Shown here: piece after piece, positions 58,687 through 64,000 of the stretch
Numbering within the stretch: the first letter of the stretch is position 1
How the letters are laid out: each line of letters opens with the position of its first letter
DNA from: Litsea cubeba
Taxonomy: Eukaryota; Streptophyta; Magnoliopsida; Laurales; Lauraceae
Direction: 5' to 3'
Assembly: GCA_012931725.1 (NCBI GenBank)
Contig: CM022949.1
Coordinates: 70,510,356-70,574,355, forward strand
DNA: 64,000 nt
Position numbers and translations under genes: made by a program
Notes under the pieces: generated by a model
What the model was told of the DNA's origin: nothing
Database searches by the model: none
The model's input: only the letters and a program-made list of their open reading frames with translations

Positions 58687-59866
58687 TGTTAGATATCGCG
58701 ATCACTGAGAGGGGGGGGGGGTGAATCAGTGATTCTTTAAAAATAGGTCCAATTTAACAACAAAAGCAAATCAAATCACACAATGACACCAGATTTAACG
58801 TGGTTCACCGAAAGGCTACGTCCACGGTTCCAAGACTGTCCAAACACCAATCCGGAACAGATCTGAATCTATTTAGTCGCACCAACGACAAAGAGCACCA
58901 ACCCTTAGTTTCAGATAGCACCAACTATCTAGGAAGCACCTACTCCCTGAGTTCAGATAGCCCAACTATCTAGGAAGCACCGACTCCCTTTACAATTTAT
59001 CTGCACCAACAGATAGGATCACCAAACCCCAGACACCCAGCACCAACTTGATGTTCTACAGAATAAGAATAGAAACCTTTTTCTATAGACCTTCCCCTCT
59101 ACAATCTCTCTCTCTCAATCCCTTACAAATTGAAATTAAAGCTAATAAACAGAGAGACACTTATCTTATGGACGAAACACCATCTTCAAGAGCACATCCT
59201 CGTCCACACTTGCTGTAGAAACTGTAACAAGACTGCACACAGCAACCAGCACCTTCTTCTCTCCAAACCCCTCTCTCTTTTCTTCTCTTTTCTCTTCTCT
59301 TCTTTCTCTCTTCTTGTTTCTTAAAACGAACCAACATGCCTTTATATAGGTTATGGTAACCCTTAAGAGTGTTTAAATTAGGCTAGAATTCGTTTAGAAA
59401 GAGTCCCAAACGAAATACTTAAGTTTCCTGAATTTCGTGCAAAACTTCTATTTCTGCGCAACTCAGGTTTCCCGTGTGTTCTACCGGTAGAACATTGCTG
59501 TTTTTAGAACAGATGAAATTTTGTCCAAGCTTCTGCTAGCATTTAAGCATTCTACCGGTCGTACTTGCGGTATCCCCTTTCAGGACAGCCTCTACGGTTA
59601 GTAATGCGGGTGAAGATGGGAAATTTTAGGGTAGCCTTTTCTACCCTTTTCTACCCTGTTCTACCCCTGTTCTCCCGTTCTGACTCCCTGGTTGTCAGAA
59701 TGAAATTCTGATTTCCATACTGTCTTTTTCAGCTCTGTTTCTCTTCTTTTGAAGTCATCACCCCCACTGTTTTACCTTGTGTTGACCCTCTTCAACACAA
59801 GATGATACCTTGAAATCTCAATTCTTCAATTCTTCATTAACTTCCCAAGCCTCTCAAATTCCAACA
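58687..59866 (-). mobile_element. 5' LTR of the copia element
   Basis: 1180 bp. The first 800 bp match the other LTR almost exactly. The last 380 bp (about 59490-59866) differ by many clustered indels and substitutions; three of the four CTACCGGTAG palindromes are damaged here. Such uneven divergence is not expected from uniform decay. Confidence 0.9.
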
Positions 59867-59871
59867 TAGAT

Positions 59872-62338
59872 AAGCAAAGCATAATAAACATGACATGCAT
59901 CAAATGTAGAGTAATGACAAGTAATAATCATATGAATAGAAGGTAAGCGAAACTAGGCATAAAGCGAGAATATTAATCAATAGAGACAATAACAGGAATC
60001 CTAGCATCATCTAACAATAGCCATTATCCATGCAATGCAAAACAAGAACAAGAGGGAGACTCTGAGGATGTCCAAAGCCACCTCCCGGGGTACCAGTAAC
60101 AATCCACTTCGGACTATTGATACCAAAGTCCGGCTCCAGTAGGATCCTAGCTCCCGGTCCTGGCAATAGCAGCACGGTCCCAGCCCGCTCCCAGCTATTC
60201 AACGCCATGGACACCGTCCTACGCCGACTGCCCACCCCGACAAACCGAGTAACCGGTTCATCACTAAACCCCAAACTGCAGATGGCCATGATATGCAAAC
60301 AATAATAGAGTGGTTCTGACACAAAAACAAAAAAGACAAGCAAGTCTGGCTAGTTCTATGTATAAGACAAGATCATAGGGATTATCTTATTCAAGACATC
60401 ACAAGACAAGCAACACGAGATAATCCTTCCATCACTAGCCAGTCATGTTCATCAAAACAAGACACGGTTCCTAAGGATACACTAAGTCAAGTCCAAGTCC
60501 TAAATTCTATAAGAATTTATGTTTCATAATCGATTAAGTGTTTTATACCAAGAGTATACAAGGAATAAATCAACGGATACAAATCATAAATCAAGGAGAT
60601 GTTACAATCCAAATTCTAGGCAAGTGGTGTCATCCATGTATCCCACGTGTTCTAACGGAGTACATGTGGAAATTGGATCAACGATACTTCTAGAGAATTC
60701 CTTAGTGTACAATCATGTTAAGCATCATTCAACCCAACTCCATATGCATTCGGTTACACTACGCGTAATACACGAATACCTAGACGACCCATCAAATTCA
60801 CACCAAGCCACGTGATTCGATTTCAATCCCATTTATGGTCATGTGATAGTAAATTAGAGGTTTCCAGCATCTAACTCCCAATCCTAGGTTTCAGTTTTAG
60901 TCCGAAAAAAGACAAGTGAAATGGAGAATTTCGGTTACTGTTCAGTTAGCCTTTGGCTAACCGAGTTCCTCAGTTCGGCTGACCGAACATCAATTTCGGC
61001 TAACCGAACTCAGACGACTGAGAAATCAGCTCTCTGGTTTTCTGACCGAAACTTGGCTCGACTGACAATCATTTCGGCTAACCGACATTCAAAACCGAGA
61101 GCTGACCGACTGTACAAAATTAGTGTAAAACATGCTCTCGGGTTTTCTGACCGAAATGGGTTTCGGCTGACCGAAAACCTAATTTCGGCTGACCGACACT
61201 GAACCAACGAGTGAACAGACAGTACGGAACTCGTACAGGTTCAGGCCATTTCTGAACTCTTCCTTCCCCATTTCATTTTCCTCCATTCCCAAACCTTTCC
61301 AGAGGCTACAACCTGCATAAAGAAAGCCTTTTGCTCTCCCCATCATCCATTCCATTCATTCCATTCCATTACATCCATTCCATTGAATCAAATAAGTAAT
61401 TCTTAACAACCTATTATCATATTTTATCCATTTCATTCCAATTACCCAAAAATCTAACCTAACATATAAATCCCAAATCAACAAGAAACATTCTTGAAAT
61501 TTAAAGGAAATCTATAGGAAACATAGCCAATCAAATGAAAACAAACATACATGCTTATATGAATTGCAGTTCTACTTGCCTCAATGTCAGAAGATGAAAA
61601 TATTGGGTGAAACTCGAGGAGAAGCCTTTCTACCCCAAAATCCACGATTTAACACCGATAAATCAAATCTAGGAAGCCAATAAGAAGATAGGAAGGAAAA
61701 GAATTAAGATCAGACCTAAATCTAACCAAAGAGAAGACGAATGAAAAGATGAAAGTGTGAGAATGCTTACCAAATTGATACCGGAAGAAAGAGGGGATCG
61801 ATAGAATGAGTAATAGCGGATTGGATCTTCAAGTTGGATCTTCTAGGGTGGGAGTTCTGGCTTGATAAGGAAAGGAAGAAGAAATGGGGATGTGGTTGAT
61901 CTTCGCTGCAGAGAAAGAATAAAAGTTAGGGTTAATCTCGTTTAAGAAGAAGAAAGGAAGGAAAAACTTAATTGCCCATTTAGTGGGTCCAGTGAAGAAT
62001 GAACCACTTAAAGGGCTTCTGATCGTCGGATCGCGACGAGTCAAGAGACAAAAATGATCAGCACGACGAGACCTTTCCAACGAATCCAAAATCAAATCGT
62101 TTGGAATATTTTGGAAAAACACTCAATTTTCTTTAAATTGCAACTACCCCCCGCTATGATCAAACGAACTCGGAATCGAACGAAACTTCGCAGATACTAT
62201 TCTAATGCTAAAAGAAACTCGCTCATGATCTAAACTCACTTAAATATCTAAAAATACATTTAATGATAATAATAACAAATTAGACGGGTCAGGGCCTGAT
62301 ATTGGGCCAACTGACCTAGTAAGGTCACAGACCTTACA
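59872..62338 (-). mobile_element. B1 5' LTR, third piece
   Basis: Remaining 2467 bp of the LTR to GGTCACAGACCTTACA, then the GCATG duplication. It carries the TTCGGCTGACCGA cluster at 60935-61215 and the roughly 280 bp segment that is deleted from the B1 3' LTR (about 61650-61960). Confidence 0.9.
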
Positions 62339-62360
62339 GCATGTTTGTGTAATATTTAGC

Positions 62361-63342
62361 GATTTTGACCGTATATGGTATAAAATACTCTATATTCCTT
62401 GAAATGGTGTTCATCAAAATATATCCCAAATAAGGGTATCGCACAGAGAGCCTATCTTTTTTTTTCCACTTTTACCCTTGTGATATCGCATAAACTGAAG
62501 AGTCATTATATAAGTTGCTTGTTTTCCCTCCCTTTTTTTCCCCCGTTTTGCAGTAAAAAGCAGTCGTTTTCCCTCATTGTTTTCCTATGGCTGTCTTCAT
62601 CTTTAGAGGAGGTTCTGAAGAGGATGAAGCAATCGCTCTTTCATTTCTCCAAAGGCATTCATATGATTCTTCTTACACAATATTTGGACATGTTTGGAAT
62701 TTTTTGTATACTCTGTCAAATGTTATTTAAAAATGGTTGGGCATTGAGACACCAAAAACTTATGGTCATGGAGATATTTTGGAATTTGTTCTTAATTTTT
62801 TTGTTTGATTGTATTAGATGAACAAAAGATATGAAACGTCCTAAAAAGGCATTTCTTGTGGCTTTATAAATTATACCAGGAGTTATTTTGTGGTAATGTA
62901 AAGAACAAGACAGGTACAACTCAATCACAGCAACTAGGACTTTATAACAAATCATATTGTAAAGAACAAGACATGTACACTTGGTCACAACTGAAAGAAC
63001 TTTCAATGTTTTATTACACAGTCCAAAGACATTAAAAGTTCCAGAATGCTTCATTGTTATATTTGTGACTACAGTGGGGACTTTAATGTAATTTCTAAAC
63101 AGCCCAGATCTTCTCTTACGAAGTAGGAAGCCATGCAGTTAGACCTGATATGGAGCAAGTAAAATCCACAGCAAATATGGGACTGTAATTCATTACATTT
63201 TGCAAATATTTGCGATATCGCACAAAAAGGGTAAAAGTGGAAAAAAAAAGGCTCTCTGTACGATACCCATATTTGGGATATACTTTTGGTCAACACCATT
63301 TCAAGGAACACAAGGTATTTTATATCTTGTACGGTCAAAACC
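62361..63342. mobile_element. DNA element with long terminal inverted repeats
   Basis: The left arm (62361 to about 62500, from GATTTTGACCGTATATGGTA) is the inverted complement of the right arm (about 63205-63342, ending TTGTACGGTCAAAACC) over roughly 140 bp at about 85% identity by eye. Shared landmarks are CCTTGAAATGGTGTT, ATATCCCAAATA, GGGTATCG and a GATATCGC at the inner edges. The interior is about 700 bp with no convincing ORF and has a direct repeat (GTAAAGAACAAGACA at about 62897 and 62959). No clear target duplication was found. It is probably a non-autonomous DNA transposon; long arms recall Mutator-like elements, but that is a guess. Confidence 0.65.
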
Positions 63343-63603
63343 CCATACTTTTATGTATAAAAGTATTTTTCACGTGTTTAGAGCAGAGCAAGGGTGGCTT
63401 TTTACTTTTTACCTACCAAGGACAAAGGTGTCCTTACTCCTAATAACATGGGCTTGAACTTTAAATTTGGATCTGAGATCGGACTTGGTATACATGCATT
63501 TCGGGTTGGGCTTGTTCAACGTAATATGCAGCCCAGTACAATAGAGATTTTCTGCCTATGTACAACTAGGCATTGAAACTAGTCTCCTAACACCCAAAGG
63601 ACC
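63343..63603. other. Spacer before the SINE
   Basis: No gene recognised; it ends with CAAAGGACC (63595-63603), the left target duplication of the SINE. The 206 bp after 63793 to the window end also show nothing identifiable. Confidence 0.5.
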
Positions 63604-63784
63604 TAACCCCGTGGGTGACTCAGTTGGCCTAAGACGGTTTGCACCTGGAGGTCGTGGGTTCGAAACCGCACTGCTACACTGGGCTGGGCCCACAAGAGAA
63701 TTTTACATGGCTTTCTCTCAAGGGCCCGTAGGGATTATTCTGGCCCAAAGGGATAGGAACCCTGCGTTAAAAAAAAAAAAAAAA
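63604..63784 (+). mobile_element. tRNA-derived SINE
   Basis: A 181 bp element with an internal RNA polymerase III promoter: A box TGACTCAGTTGG (63616-63627) and B box GGTTCGAAACC (63657-63667), spaced as in tRNA. A non-tRNA body and a 17-base A tail follow. CAAAGGACC is present at 63595-63603 and 63785-63793 as a perfect 9 bp target duplication. It depends on a LINE in trans; whether the RTE relic at 33434 is a relative of its partner cannot be told from sequence. Confidence 0.9.
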
Positions 63785-64000
63785 CAAAGGACCCAAATTG
63801 AAAAACCCAAGTGTGTGTCCAGTCTAAGATCTTTTAATTTGGGTCCGGGTATGAGTCCACTTTGTAGGCCAGAACGAAATTCGCCAATTCCATTGTAGAC
63901 CATGAATGCACTCTATCTTTATAGTGATGTAGGGTTTAAGGGGGGTTTTGAAATTTTAGAGGTAAAATTGTGATAAGGGGAAGGAAATTGTTCTAATATT

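Larger units (their letters stand above)
52279..59866 (-). mobile_element. Ty1/copia element (7.6 kb)
   Basis: LTRs 52279-53470 and 58687-59866, perfect TAGAT duplications (52274-52278 and 59867-59871), a Met-tRNA PBS and a polypurine tract give complete structure. Coding on the minus strand is gag - zinc knuckles - protease - integrase - RT - RNase H, the copia order (integrase before RT). At least five small frame breaks split the polyprotein. I do not assign a sub-lineage; a Tork- or SIRE-like affiliation is possible. Confidence 0.95.
34922..62338 (-). mobile_element. Tekay-like chromovirus B1 with three nested insertions
   Basis: The outer limits are TGTCACGTCCTCCGAACCC at 34922 and GGTCACAGACCTTACA at 62338, with perfect GCATG duplications at 34917-34921 and 62339-62343. 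Without its insertions it would be roughly 9.3 kb: 3' LTR of about 2.7 kb, internal region 41046-44620, 5' LTR of about 3 kb. Three later insertions, all in the LTRs, expand it to 27.4 kb. The internal region encodes PR-RT-RH-IN with a chromodomain but no gag. Coding is minus strand. Confidence 0.92.

Noticed and set aside
41077..61000. Integrated pararetrovirus
   Set aside because: All RT regions belong to elements with LTRs, target duplications and integrase. No movement-protein or coat-protein region is seen.

Overview
This window is repeat-rich plant nuclear DNA. I see no host protein-coding gene, rRNA gene or functional tRNA gene. It is a stack of LTR retrotransposons with a RTE-type LINE end, a tRNA-derived SINE and two inverted-repeat DNA elements between them. 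The plant assignment rests on plant-only lineages: Ty3/gypsy Tat elements with an antisense spliced extra ORF, Tekay-like chromoviruses with a chromodomain integrase, a Ty1/copia element, and a TRIM. I cannot name the species. The alternation of GC-rich Tat elements and AT-rich spacers suggests pericentromeric or heterochromatic sequence.

Layout, left to right. 1-4925: 3' part of a gypsy-like element 'A' with a 3.4 kb 3' LTR. 4926-9925: 3' part of a Tat element 'F' (antisense extra ORF, then 3' LTR), into which A appears to have inserted. 9926-11031: spacer with a 278 bp tandem duplication. 11032-23313: complete but mutated Tat element 'D' (TSD ATAGG), gag-pol on the minus strand and the spliced extra ORF on the plus strand. 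23314-24967: AT-rich spacer. 24968-29397: Tat element 'E' (TSD GTCAC) reduced to gag plus expanded tandem repeats. 29594-29940: MITE-like element. 30545-33118: solo LTR 'G' (TSD GTCAT). 33434-33961: LINE 3' end with an 18 bp TSD. 34922-62338: one Tekay-like element 'B1' (TSD GCATG) stretched to 27.4 kb by three insertions in its LTRs. These are a solo A-family LTR (36388-39781, TSD CAACC), a chimeric Tekay/TRIM insertion 'B2' (44985-52106, TSD CAATG) and a Ty1/copia element (52279-59866, TSD TAGAT). 62361-63342: element with long terminal inverted repeats. 63604-63784: SINE with A/B boxes, poly(A) and a 9 bp TSD.

The most unusual object is B2. One end is a Tekay LTR. The other end is a head-to-head inverted dimer of a TRIM, joined to the Tekay internal region exactly at the shared primer-binding site, and a single 5 bp TSD flanks the whole chimera. 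That fits one integration of a recombinant cDNA. Second, the antisense extra ORF of the Tat elements keeps two short introns at matching places in two diverged copies, so it is a real spliced gene family carried by these elements. None of the coding regions looks fully intact; lesions are listed per feature. All boundaries, TSDs and lesions were read by eye from the sequence.
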